A stretch of 64,000 nt of DNA from Clitopilus passeckerianus (lineage: Eukaryota > Basidiomycota > Agaricomycetes > Agaricales > Entolomataceae). This document shows, in pieces, positions 33,693-44,971 of this stretch. The notes beneath the pieces are model-generated. The model saw only the letters and a program-made list of their open reading frames with translations. It searched no databases and was not told the DNA's origin. The stretch is taken from assembly GCA_944990035.1 (NCBI GenBank), contig CALYLX010000054.1, positions 1 to 64,000 of the forward strand, read 5' to 3'. Position 1 is the first letter of the stretch. Every line of letters begins with the position of its first letter. Both the position numbers and the translations under genes were made by a program.

Positions 33693-36151
33693 TCACCATA
33701 TCCGTTTGACCATAGTATACCTCGTTAGCTCCTCCAACGGAATCCGGTCCTTCTTGCCCCCACCCGTGCCTTTCGATTTTGGCTTCGGTGCTAATTTGTT
33801 CTCTCCAATCTCGGCTGTGCGGGGCTGGTCGTCGTCGACGTTATCCAAAAGGCTTTTGAGTTTCTTGTTGTAGACCTATAGCCCAAATGAGATTAGTTTG
33901 GTGCGATGATGTTTTTCAAAAAGTCAGGCCACGAACCCGTTCCTCCTTGCCCTCCCCGATGGGGTCGCGTCCGAAGTCGTTGACAATATCAGCCGCTGCC
34001 CTCTCCTCAAATCCTTCTCTCCTCTTCGCGGCATAACTGAGAAGATTGACCCCGATGATAATCTTGATGCCAACAAAGCATAGCCAGAACAGTATTCCGA
34101 TGACCACCCAAGTCGCGTAATGGATGAAGTCAGGACTTGACACCGCCGGGAAGGACGACCACAGCGAGGTTAGCGAGAATGTCGATGATTCCAGGTGTAC
34201 AGAGAGCAGAAGGCCGACAGATTGTGACCCGATGAGGATAGCCAATACTGCGAGCGGGAGTGCGGCGAAGCCTAATCGGCGAGCGACAAGGGGTGATTGA
34301 TCAACGTATGTGTGCTTTGAAAAATAATCATGAGAAAGGCAACCTGGGATTGAGGGAGGAAAAATAGCGCATACCTTACGAGCACCCCTCCTTCCGACAG
34401 CACTACCGCTAGCAAGGTCTTGACATAGAACATCGATATACCGATCGTACACCGATGGTCGGATATGATTGAACTTGGTAATGAAGGCATGCTTGAGCCA
34501 GTCGACGAGCATTTCGGAAACCATAACCGTCATGACAGGCTGATAGGTTCACTTTAGTTTTGAAAGGCGACCCCATAGGGAAATGAGGACTGACATATGA
34601 TATCGTCCACAAAATGTTGTTTCCTCTGAACCACCCGAAGCTTGTAGGAAGGGTGTATCCTCCCGAGAAGTCGAACTCAGAACCACTCATTTCGATTAGG
34701 TTCCGGAACGCAACGACGCAGAGCATCAATGCTAGAGAGAATCGTTCGACAATATCTGTTTGCCGGTGTAAGTGAAAGCCAAACGTCCAGGCCACTCTAT
34801 TGCCTCACCTGCGCATGTAATCTGGAACAAGTTGTCTTTCTCAAACCTCTTGAACACGCTTCCCTTTATTTCGACAAATTGATTGGAGACAAGCAAGGTC
34901 AGAAGAGCATGGTCATAGGAGTTAACAGCAACATTGAGGGCAATGAGCTGATACACCATGAGCAGAGAGTGGGCAACTACAGAATTCGGTCAGCGTTCGC
35001 TAGAGAGCGTAAAATTGAGATACTAACCAACGTAGAATGTTGCGAGCAGGAAGAATAAGATTGGGCGGAAGGTGTGTGCTGAAAACTGTTTTCTATGCGA
35101 TAGAGGCTCCAAGGTCGATCTCGAGAATAAGCAGTCGATGATATCTTGCCCGATTGAAGCACAGAGGCGGTCTCCAATCTATGGAATATCCGAGGTCAGA
35201 AGAGGGCATTCAAGATATTGCGAAAGGTGCATACCTCGAGCGCATTAAATATGACGTATAGTTTGATGGTATCTTGACCTCGGATGGTGTGGTATATTTT
35301 GCTTGGGTCGGTGAGCGGGTTACATATTAGAATCGAGACGATGAGTAGTAGTGCACGTAGAATATCCGCCTTTTGTGATGGCGGAAGTGGAGGGGCGGAT
35401 CTTCGCAGGAGGTTGGTGAAGAGTTGGAAGAAGGCCAGGAAAAATCGTATGGGTAGGATGGTGAAGGTGTAGAGGAAGGAGTCGAAGCAGACGATGAAGC
35501 CGAAGCCAATAATCTAGCGGAAATATTAGAAAATACCGTCGCATGAAATTCGGCCTGGCTCACCTTCTCTATTGCAAAAGGTATATTGAGAAAGTTACTG
35601 ACTCGGTCCCATTTCAATTCCTGGTGCGAGTCAAAATCGGTAGCCAAGAGTTCTTCTCGAAGATAGTCCCAGAGAGAGAATGGCTCGGCTTCGTGGTGCT
35701 CAAAGTCCACAGTTGTAGACAGTGGTGTTACAGCGGGTTGGTCGAATGGGCGAGGAGAGGGTGACGGAGAGATGGGGGTGGGCGGCAGGGATGAGTACAG
35801 GAGTGGCTGCGAGCGGTGGGAGTCCATGCTATCATCCTGCTTATGATAGAGTGTCCGATATGCCGGGGCTGAACGCATTGAAACGTCGTGATTCTCTTTC
35901 TGTTCTGAATCCATGGCAGTTGGTCTTGATTGCCACGGAAATGAACGCTCATTCGGCGGTGTACGCGACGGCTGCCTGCCCCGTTGCCTCATACCTACAA
36001 CTGGTGCAGTTGAGAGAGGTCGGGATGAACTATATTGCAAGTCTCTGGCAGTCGGAGACGTGGATGAGAATCGCCTTCTGAGTTTGCGGCGATTTCGACT
36101 GCGTGGGGAACTTGGAGGTGAAGGTTTGGAAGAAGAAATGTTATTCTCCAT
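33693..36151 (-). CDS. TAPT1: TAPT1/EMP65-family multi-pass membrane protein
   Basis: A polytopic endoplasmic-reticulum membrane protein of the DUF747 family (human TAPT1, yeast Emp65). Yeast Emp65 works with Slp1 in protecting ER proteins from degradation; animal TAPT1 affects cilia. The start at 36151 opens a long disordered Ser/Arg/Pro-rich N terminus. The conserved core begins with SLWDYLREELLATDFDSHQE and KWDRVSNFLNIPFAIEK. Next come several hydrophobic helices split over about eight exons, with DTIKLYVIFNALE, FYVVAHSLLMVYQLIALNVA, SNQFVEIKGSVFKRFEKDNL and DWLKHAFITKFNHIRPSVYD. The end has two more helices, a Lys-rich tail and the stop at 33693. No frame breaks were found. It is divergent from the spliceosomal gene at 36553. 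Confidence 0.9.
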
Positions 36152-36552
36152 ACTGGCAGCTAGAATCTCTATAGCATTGAAGGTTCAGGGCTTAAATGGT
36201 CGACGAGCGGACAGTCGCCCAGAACGCGATGTTTACACGTTGTGATTGCTGAAATCCGACTGTTTATCATTCGTATTGTTAGGGCTGGAAGCGGTCAAGA
36301 ACGGCTGATTCAACTCACAGAGGTATTATGATTTGTATTTCTGTCTTGTCACTGTGAAGGTCGATGCCCAGACCGTCTTGCACGTCGTCGTCGTCGAAAT
36401 GTGTGAGCTAAGCGTCACAGTCAAGCGCCTCAGGACACCGGACCGGCCAGTGGATGGATGTTCATGTTTACCTTTGCAGACTGAATCAAATACATACAAA
36501 TACCCCTCCTCCTTCCTTGCGACCTTCACCACCCCTCTCATAACGGCGGCAA
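36152..36552. promoter_or_regulatory. shared divergent promoter region
   Basis: The starts of the TAPT1-like gene (minus) and the U1A/U2B''-like gene (plus) face away from each other across 401 bases. Both are housekeeping genes, so a shared promoter is plausible. No particular motif was recognised. Confidence 0.45.
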
Positions 36553-37686
36553 ATGGCAGAAATAGCAGCCCCCGCACCGGTAGCAGCAGGCCTGCCAGGC
36601 GCAATTGAAGCTCAACCTCAAGCAGCGGTGGAAATACCGCCAGAGCAGGATCCAAATGCTTGCGAGACCCTATACATTCAGAATTTGAACGAGAAGATCA
36701 AGATTGACGGTGCGTGCCCAAGAACACATTCCGGATTGTGCAGAAGGAACTGATGTAGTTTTTAGTCATGAAACAATCTCTGAAGGGCCTTTTCAAATCT
36801 TATGGTGAAGTCTTGGATGTTGTTGCACATAGCAATCTGCGGATGCGAGGACAAGCATTCGTTTCATTTGGGAACAAGGAAAGCGCCGCCGCCGCGTTGA
36901 AGGAGGTCAACAGATTCCCCCTGTATTCTAAGCCAATGGTGTGTTTGTCTTCTCTAATTTTATGCTGATTGTTGATCTCTTGCTCATCCCCAGCAAATAT
37001 CATTTGCACGAACGCGATCCGACGCTGTGGTGAAGCAAGTTGACGCTGAGAGCTTTGATGCTCACAAGGAGCGGAGAACGGAACATAAAAGTGCACCTTC
37101 CATCGTAGATTTCTTTGGGCTTGACATTAACAACTTATCATCAGAAAACACGCGATACACGAATCCGCTAAAGCAGAAGTTCAAAGCAAAGAGGATGGCA
37201 ATGGAGAGTATGTTGCAAACTTCTACTGTGTTATTCAAACAAGCTAATGTATCTCCTTTTGCAGTGGATGGCTCGGCAGCACTCCCGGCAGCGAAGCGAC
37301 CGAATGTTCAAATGCCAGACGAATACCTCCCACCGAACAAGATTCTCTTCCTCCAGAACCTACCGGAGACAGTTACGAAGGACCAGCTTATCGCCCTTTT
37401 CTCGCCGTATGTTCTTACATATAACTGGCCATTGGAAGTTTTATGCTGACCTTACCATAGATATCCAAACCTACACGAAGTCCGTCTCATTCCGACAAAA
37501 CGAGATATCGCGTTCGTGGAGTTCGTGGACGAGGGAAGCGCAGGAGTGGCAAAGGATGCCTTGCACAATTACAAGCTCGATGGCGAGAACAAAATCAAGG
37601 TGTGTCTGATAGCTTGTCTCCTCCGTTGCCTTCACACAGAGAGCTCACAATTTATTCCCCTCCAGATTACCTTCGCAAGGAAATAG
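36553..37686 (+). CDS. U1A/U2B''-type spliceosomal RNA-binding protein
   Basis: A two-RRM protein of the U1 snRNP A / U2 snRNP B'' family that binds a stem-loop of U1 or U2 snRNA in the nucleus. Six exons (36553-36709, 36766-36938, 36994-37207, 37265-37406, 37461-37599, 37666-37686) give 281 residues with consistent phases. RRM1 shows TLYIQNLNEKI (RNP2) and MRGQAFVSFGNKESAAAALK (RNP1), and ends in YSKPMQISFARTRSD. A Lys-rich linker follows. RRM2 shows KILFLQNLPETVTKDQLIAL (RNP2) and RDIAFVEFVDEGSAGVAK (RNP1) and ends KITFARK at the stop. Fungi usually keep one gene that serves as U2B'' or both, so the exact snRNP is left open. Confidence 0.92.
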
Positions 37687-38121
37687 TGTCCTTGTGTATT
37701 ACTGTACTCATCTGCATCAGTGTACCATTAATCCGAGTCAAGATTCTTGCCTTCTCGTTCTCCATCAAATTTGAGGGTTTCAGGCTTTGCCACGGAATGA
37801 CAACACAAAGAGATCACTTGTCAGTGATGTCGAACTGAACCCTGTTACGCTTTCCACCCGAGGCACAGGACCTACACCAACTTTGACACTCGCTCTCTTC
37901 GGCATAATGCTTGTAGCATGGACCCATAAATGCACGCGGTGGTCCCTGACTCACCGTTACTCTATAGGTTCGGTGAAGCTGACAAGCTGAATACAACAGC
38001 TTCCTGATGGACATTAGTATCAGAGATCCTGGCAGTTGCCGTAAGTACCTTTGAAAAGGGGCTTTTGCTAAAAGCTGTTCGCGATTACTGCTGACACTTT
38101 TCCTCCCACTGACAATCGGCT
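37687..38121. other. intergenic, no gene seen
   Basis: The 3' end of the spliceosomal gene and the start of an F-box pseudogene. Nothing else was recognised. Confidence 0.45.
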
Positions 38122-39858
38122 ATGCATCCATGCTTGAGACTGGAGGAAATACTTTTGCCCATCTGCGAACACTTGGCCACAGGCGAGAATACCGCTGGAC
38201 TAGCCAGTTTTGCCAGGGTTCGTCGCCTATTCACCGGTACGAATTTCTACTATGTACTCCAAGCGGCTCTAATCGTTAGCCAATGGCTCCAGAACCGGCT
38301 TTGAATGCACTCTGGGAGAGACCGGCCAGCCTCGCCCCCCGTTGAGTACTATGCCCCGTGACAGAGGACGTTCCCGATCAGGGCGTTTACAACCTTCTTG
38401 TAAGTTATATTCAACCGAACGACTCAGATCCGTCAATCTGATGATACCTAGAAACCTCGAAGGCCATTGGTTGTTGACGACTGGACCCCTCAATTCGAAT
38501 ATTATCCCACCAAAATCAGGGCTTATAATCCTAGAGACAGCAACTGACCATCACTTCACCCCGATGTTTTCAAGGTATTTGCTATATTCACACCTTCCAG
38601 ATCCCGCCTTCCAGAGTCAAGGACCTGGATTTCACCCAGAAAGCGGAACCATACGCTCAAAAATGCATGGTTCACTCCTCTATATTGATGGGTCCGCAGA
38701 TTGAGGAGGTCAACATGTTTTTTCTCCGAGTCAGCGGGCTTTTACACTCTTACTCTGGAGTTTTACTTGCGTTGGTCGCGAGGTATTGTCGGAATCTGAG
38801 GAAACTCAAGGTCGTCGGCGTCGGCAGAACATTTACAAGAGCCAGAGCGAAGAAACAGGCTGACCTCTTCTGTAGGACTCTCCAACTTCTACACTCCCTT
38901 CAAGAACTTTTTCTGCGCGATCGAACTGAGGACGGCATAAAGTCCCTAGAAACCCTTGAAGAGATCGGGAAACTTTCGGATCTTCACACCTTATTCTTTA
39001 CACTGCGTCCAGATCCTATGGATCACAGTGTTACACGCTCGAATCGCGACCATTCCGAAGACAGTGATGAGGAGCCGCCAGGCCCTTTCGCCCATATCGA
39101 TCTCTACTCTTTCCCCCAACTACAAAATCTCACTTTCCTGACTTCTCATCTGGATTTGGTCGTGTCATTTCTCCGTCATTTCATTCGACTGGCACTCAAA
39201 ACGCTTACTATCGACGGCGTTGCGGCAACACATTGTATTGTGATCATGGTCCTTTTCAGAACCATGACTCAAAGCCCTCGCCTCCCATATTCACTACGAC
39301 TTTCCTTCACTTTTCAGTGCGATTTATACGGAGTTGACACGTTGATCCCAGTCCTTGACGACCTTTTCGAACTAAAATCGCTTGAAGAGCTGAGCCTTGT
39401 CACTCACGGAGCTCAGTTGCTGACCGATTCGTGGCTTCGAAGGGCGTCAGAATGCTGGCCGAACATGCAACGAATCGAGTAGGTTGGCGAAAGAGACCGT
39501 GACCTTGTACCGATAGTTCGTCGATGGCGACAGTTAGTCGACTTCCACGTTCAGGCTACCTGGGAGCCATTTATAGTCCCCGATGGTGTCTTCAATCTGG
39601 CTATCAAGCGTATCGAGGTAGTCAGTAGATCATCATGATCCAAACTCAGAGATGATCGTAGCAGCCAAAGAGATGGCGATAGCAAGCACCCTGACCAGCC
39701 ATTCGACTCGGCGAACATGGTCAGCCCGCTACTCGCACTCTTCCCAATGCTTCGTGACATCGAGGTGGGGGTTATATGGATCCGGGAAAAGCAGCGGCAG
39801 GTAATCCGCGATCTAGTAAGAGAGGAGGCGAAGCTTAAGCGACACTGGCCTACAGGTT
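38122..39858 (+). pseudogene. F-box gene of the MHPCL family, with stops and frameshifts
   Basis: The first exon is perfect family text: MHPCLRLEEILLPICEHLAT and LASFARVRRLFT. It is followed by a normal intron and PALNALWERPASLAP. The frame then slips by one base near 38340 before PLSTMPRD. The DYY block (VDDWTPQFEYYPTKIRAYNP) runs into a TGA at 38545-38547 just before LHPDVFKVF, which is intact in the paralogue at 29094-30804. A second slip lies near 38620. From about 38660 a long clean stretch (ILMGPQIEEVNMFFLRVSG, LLHSLQELFLRDRTEDGIKS, SLEELSLVTHGAQLLTDSWL) reads to a TAG at 39480-39482. The last family block (WRQLVDFHVQATWEPFIVPD, then LLALFPMLRDIEVGV) follows in further pieces. At least four lesions make a functional product unlikely. 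Confidence 0.8.
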
Positions 39859-40438
39859 AGCAGGGAAATCCTGTGAGCCAGAGTGCATTTATTTTGACTC
39901 TGTTCCTTGATGCATTAGATACCTCTGTTTTTGGCACGAACGGAACAGGCTATTTCAACGCAGTGGAATTTGCGATTCAGTGATCTGCCAATGAGAGCCA
40001 AACAACGGGGCAGCTCGACGGGAGTCATCTACAAGGTCTCAATAGTAAATCTAGCCCTGACAAGGATCTTTGAGATATAGTTGAGTCTTTCGCGCCGTTT
40101 TCTGAACAGCCAAGGGGATTGGCTGACTCGGACTGGGGTCTGTAAGCTGGGGGATTTTCCGAGAATTTTATCAGGAGATTCCCTAGAAATGGTTGATACT
40201 CTGTGAAGTAAAGCAATAATATCCTCAGTCTGGATATTATTTTCCATTTTCTGCGAGTTGGCGGCCAATGAACGATGATCGTCGTCGAAACAGAGAAGCG
40301 CACCGCCACACCCATCAGCTTGCCTCCTGTACCACACCACCATCACGCACTGCTCCCTCGGCCGCTTTTCTTTCGTTCGTTCTCACAGCAAGCACCATCT
40401 CAGCTCTCAGCCGGTTAATGCCATTGTAAGTCCAGTGC
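39859..40438. other. intergenic, no gene seen
   Basis: About 580 bases between the F-box pseudogene and the O-fucosyltransferase-like gene. A C/T-rich stretch at 40340-40400 is a likely promoter or leader of the latter. Confidence 0.45.
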
Positions 40439-41859
40439 ATGCTCCTCGTCGTCCCCTCACCCTCGCGCTGGCGTCTTCTACGGCCACTCCTAGCAGCTTC
40501 CTTACTATTCTCGTTCTTCGTCTCGTATCTGTTCTTTAAATCACGGCCTTCTTATGAGCTCTATCGGAACTTGTTTGACCAGGAGTTGGAGGAGAGTAGA
40601 AGGATAGTGAGGGAGGATGGTGGAGCTGGGAAGAAGTATGTATTGTTCCGCCAGTTGCAAGGAGCAGGGTTCAATAACCAGGTTTGTTGGCGTCCTTCTG
40701 CTTGAATGATTTCGAGGCTAACTTGCGCTTTAGGCTCAAGAGGTACTCCTCTTTCACCACCTGGCATTGGAAACAGGACGTCTCTATGTCTATCAGCCAA
40801 TCGTTTGGCGGCCCAGAGGAGCACACGCTCTCGTGCCCCTGTCAGCCTTCATGACAGGCGTTACTCACGGGAGCGTCAATGCTGCCGTATTCGCAGAAGC
40901 ATGTCCCTCTTCAGAGGTCGAACACGTCTCTTTACGTGTGAATCATGAAGATTTGTGGAGCCATGCGAAAGGGGTCCTGGCTGGACCTGAGAAATGTATC
41001 ATTGTTGATGATTGGATATTTAATTGGAAGTAAGTTTCTCTCATGTTTTTTCTGTAGAAGCAATAAATTTAATGCATGTCTCTCCTTAGCTTTCTAGAAT
41101 CTCCAGCTTTGCATGATATATGGCCTTCCTTCAAGAGTTATCTGGGTAAACATTTTGAATGGAGTGATCAGATCGACATGATCACTGGGAGAACGCAACA
41201 TGAGCTCAAGCTCAAGCAAAATAAATTTCATGCGGAAGGGGATCCATATATTGCTCTTCACCTTCGTCGAGGTACGCCACTTCATTTCTGACATTTTGCG
41301 TGGTTGGCTAAGCGCCATTTGTTGCACTACAGGCGATTTCGAAGGCCACTGTTACGACCTAGCTTCGTCCGGGTCGGGATTCACCACCTGGGCCACGCTC
41401 CCTGTTCTACAACCACGCTCCATATTCCCACCTGCCCTCAACGTTCACAACCAATCGTCGATTCTGGAACACTGCTATCCGCAACTGCAACGTATCATGG
41501 CCGCAATTGACGCACAAGTCCGGGTCCAACCACATCTCCGAACAATCCACGTCCTACACGATGGTGCTTGGGACCATCCTCTCGTCTATGCCCAGCACTA
41601 CCAGCTCCAGTCCATGCTGAAGGACGCGGCTCGGGCTAAGAAGGAAGCATGGAAAGGTGGTCCCATGAAAAGGGTGACCCATTCGGGACAAGTGCCCATT
41701 GGGTGGGGTGAGCAGGATTTCAGTGTCATGGTCGATGTTGAGCTCGCGAGGAGGGCGGAGGTGTTTATAGGGAATGGATATTCGAGTTTGAGTACGCAGG
41801 TTGTTGCGTTGAGGTTGGGTGCGGATAATGGGAAGGTACAGGATATCACTTTGTATTAG
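40439..41859 (+). CDS. O-fucosyltransferase-like protein (type II membrane)
   Basis: Four exons (40439-40681, 40734-41029, 41090-41271, 41333-41859) give 415 residues. The start gives a short basic end and one hydrophobic helix (PLLAASLLFSFFVSYLFF), a type II signal anchor as in Golgi glycosyltransferases. The fold's marks are FRQLQGAGFNNQ near residue 70-80, matching the nucleotide-sugar binding loop, and YIALHLRRGDFEGHC, the Arg-Gly-Asp-Phe signature of the GDP-fucose O-fucosyltransferase superfamily, split by an intron. Near the end, RRAEVFIGNGYSSLSTQVV is the usual C-terminal block in which a receptor or acceptor site is kept (Asn-Gly-x-Ser-Ser). GDP-fucose use is expected from the family, but donor and acceptor are not proven in these fungal members. 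Confidence 0.82.
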
Positions 41860-42330
41860 GATTGAGGGTGTACTAGGGCTGAATCTGTAATATTCGATAG
41901 TAATTGTTGCAATGTACTGACATTCTATGCCGCTGCTTTTCTGTATCACTGTTCTACTGTGGGTTTGAATAACGCCGATCAAGTCGCGGTCGTCGTCTGC
42001 GACGATGAGAACGGTTTGTTCATGTTGTCCCCGATGACTCCTTCTGACCTTTTACCAGGCCCTGGCCGGTCAGCGTGCCCCGGCTCGAGTCCTAGATGTT
42101 AGCAATGCGTAGATTCAGCGGCTGCTATAGCCCCATATTCATTTCCGCTGTCGGCCTGAATGGAACCATCACCCCATAAAGGCTGGCCAACTGCAGCCTC
42201 CGATTGTGGTTCAATACCAGCTTGAACGTCAAGTTTCAGGCCCTTGCTTTTAGCCTCATTGCAGTCGTCTTTGAACGCTGCTCGGTTTACAAGATCTACC
42301 AAAGAAGCTTTCTACCCTCACCCATTGAAC
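41860..42330. other. intergenic, no gene seen
   Basis: No coding region or repeat was recognised in this 471-base gap. Confidence 0.45.
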
Positions 42331-44015
42331 ATGTCCAACAATAACGACCTACCACCTGCAACTCAACCCCAAGCCACGGAACCAACGACAAGCGAGCACC
42401 CACCCCCATCCTACGCATCTCACGACTCTCAAGCACCTCCTACACTCCGCGAAACAGGGGTAGAAGGCCTAGATGGCATCCTTGCCATTGGTCCTTATTC
42501 TGGCGATGCAGTCCGTATGATGGCAGGCGTGAAAGAGTTCGCAGTGAAGAGTATCGCACTTGATGGACTGTTTGAGAGGGTGAAGTGCGATTTGAAGATG
42601 TTGCAGGATACGGTTGCTACAGAGGAGGCCAGGGTGAAGGTACCGGAACTTGCTGGGGAGCAGCAGCGATGGAAAGAATTGGAGCAGGAGCGGAAAAACG
42701 TGTTGAGTGAGGGGGGACGACTCGTTGAGGCTGCTGGTGCAATGCAAAAGGTACTGTATGCTGTTTTCTATGGTGGTTGGGGTGTGCTTGTGCTAACATA
42801 AATGTGCTTTTCAGCGGTATGTTGACTTGCTGTGGGAGACGAGGTATCTGGCTACGAAGGTCGAAGCACACCTCCTTGATTTCGTGAACACGGTTTTGCC
42901 ATGCGTGGTAGACTATACAGCTAACGAGGATGAGAGGCGCGTCGATCTGAGGGCGTTCATAACCGTTCGTTTGACTATGTTTCTGGCATCTTCGCTAGTG
43001 CTAACTGGCGTACATATTCACTCGAATAGAGGCCTAGACCTCCCTTCACATCTCCTGAAGGCCAAAATCCGGTCCAAGCGTTCTTGAGGCTTGAGCAAGA
43101 TCTCAAGGCGTTCCTCAATGAGACGATCATATTTGCGGTCAATTATCATCAAAATGTGGACAATAGGAATGAGGTTTCAATTGCGTTGAAGGATAGTCTG
43201 GGAAAGCAGAGCAAGGAGTAGGTGTTCTTTGTATATGTGCTCAGTAATTTGCTAATTCGTTTGTTTGTTCAGCTGCCAGGACATTGTGGGTCCTTCTCTT
43301 CTCGTATTACACCTTCAAGCTCAATTTCCCCCCAAAGCTCACGAAGACACCTGCCAAGATTGGTTTGACTCTGGGAGCGACGGCAGTCGGTGCAATCACC
43401 GCTCTTCCCGTACCTATTGCGTCTGCTGGTATTGCTGTAAGCTCTCAATACTTTCTGCCGTTCTATTTTCACCCATCCAAGCATATGTTCCCCTATGCAT
43501 AGGCTGCAGGATTGGGCGTCGCTGTTGCGGAAACCGTCAGGATTGCAACGAACATCAAGAAGATTCTTGGTATGCCCTAGCCTTGATCATTTTTACCGCG
43601 TCTTCTCACCTCCGTACGCTCGCATGCTCAGATGTCAACAAACAACAGAAGTCACTTGTGGATTTACACCAGCTCGCCAAGTCTGTGGAACGCGTCAGCA
43701 GAATTAAGACCAGGCTTATAGACGAGTCTGGACGAGTATCGAACTTGTCGCAGCTTTCACAGTCGATCCTGAAATTATGGGATATGGCTGCTGAAGATGC
43801 GGCCTGGCTGGATGGACGTGATTTGGAGGATATCATTCACGATGAGGTTTGTACACTATCGCCTTCCAGATTTGCTCCCAGTCCTGACGACCTTGCTGTA
43901 GGACCTCCTTTTACGGATCGAGAATATCACCATCACGTACAAGGCATACACTTCGGCTCTCAAGGAGTTTGCCACTACCGTCAGCAGTGCGGGCGTTTTC
44001 GTCGGAAGGCGGTGA
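42331..44015 (+). CDS. helical protein with central glycine-rich hydrophobic hairpin
   Basis: Seven exons (42331-42750, 42815-42964, 43030-43217, 43280-43436, 43503-43569, 43632-43846, 43902-44015) give 436 residues with fully consistent phases. The first 45 residues are disordered and rich in Pro/Thr/Ser. After that the protein looks all-helical with heptad character. At about residues 270-320 sits a long run of Gly, Ala, Val, Leu and Ile with two small-residue stretches (around GATAVGAITALPVPIASAG), flanked by Lys. Helices resume after it and run to the end. Long amphipathic helices around a central hydrophobic hairpin are the plan of helical pore-forming proteins of the ClyA/HBL/XaxA type, but also of other helical membrane-associated proteins. 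No signal peptide is seen. The likeness is structural inference only and activity is not claimed. Similar hypothetical proteins are common in mushrooms. Confidence 0.7.
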
Positions 44016-44971
44016 ACGAAGGTTTCCCGAAGGTGTTGTCGGTGGAATGGGCAACGATTTCCAAGCCCGGGAGCGCAATTTTTGATCTACTTTATGTCAA
44101 CTAACGTTATCTGCAATGTTGATCTGTTCGTCATATGCAATCTCCAGGGGCAGTCTAATGCCTCTCAGGGCTTATGCGGCCTCGACCATTCCCGTATGGG
44201 TTATGACATTGATCAGCTTGGACCAAGTGCAATGTTATCGTAGCCGGAGACATTCACTCAAGAATCCTGTCAATGCTGCCATCAACCAGTGCCAACGCTC
44301 ACCGCTGGTTCTGACCTCCGACTTCCAGGTTTCCAGTTCAAAGATATGACATTTCAAATTCGTGCCCAACATAAGCGCCCCGCTCAATTCCACTTCGCAA
44401 AAGTCACCAGTCAGCCGTTTCAGACCAGTTTCGTACTCGCAAACTTCCATACCGGTCTCACTCTAGTGTAAGTTTACCGCCTCTTCGCAATTTGTCAACC
44501 TCCGACCAATCGTGCTTCTAGATTCTCGTCGGATTATACGATTCCTGTCAACATGAAGTTTCGTTGGTTCCGCAGTCATCCAAAGACGATCTCCAAACCT
44601 ATTTGCCTCGATCGTCCACAGACTTATGAATTTTTTCAAATTGGTTCCTGTGGCCCGCTCAGGACCCGCCGACATACACATGCTGGCTGCTTATCGAGCT
44701 GGAGGTTGCCGCCTCGGTTGTCAGGGAAGCTTCGCGGTTTGGAGTTTGCGAGCTGGAAAGGGAAGAGATCGAGACGGATCGACCCTCAGGGAGCCGAAAA
44801 CTGTCAACATTTTAATGTTAGGCTTCGGTAAAGCGCTTGCTAGTCTAAAGTCTAAACGAAGGGGCGGTCCTTGCTTGCCCAGCAGATGGGTATATAAGGT
44901 CCAAGGTGGGTAGATTCTTGGTGTATACGTCCTGCTCACTTCTCCAATAGTTTCATCAACCCTCTTTTTGC
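44016..44971. other. region with weak coding hints only
   Basis: Plus-strand open pieces at about 44290-44470 (for example KDMTFQIRAQHKRPAQFHFA) and 44626-44913 have somewhat protein-like text, but no start, splice plan or family could be built. They may be a decayed gene or chance. The part nearest 44972 is the likely promoter of the next gene. Confidence 0.3.
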
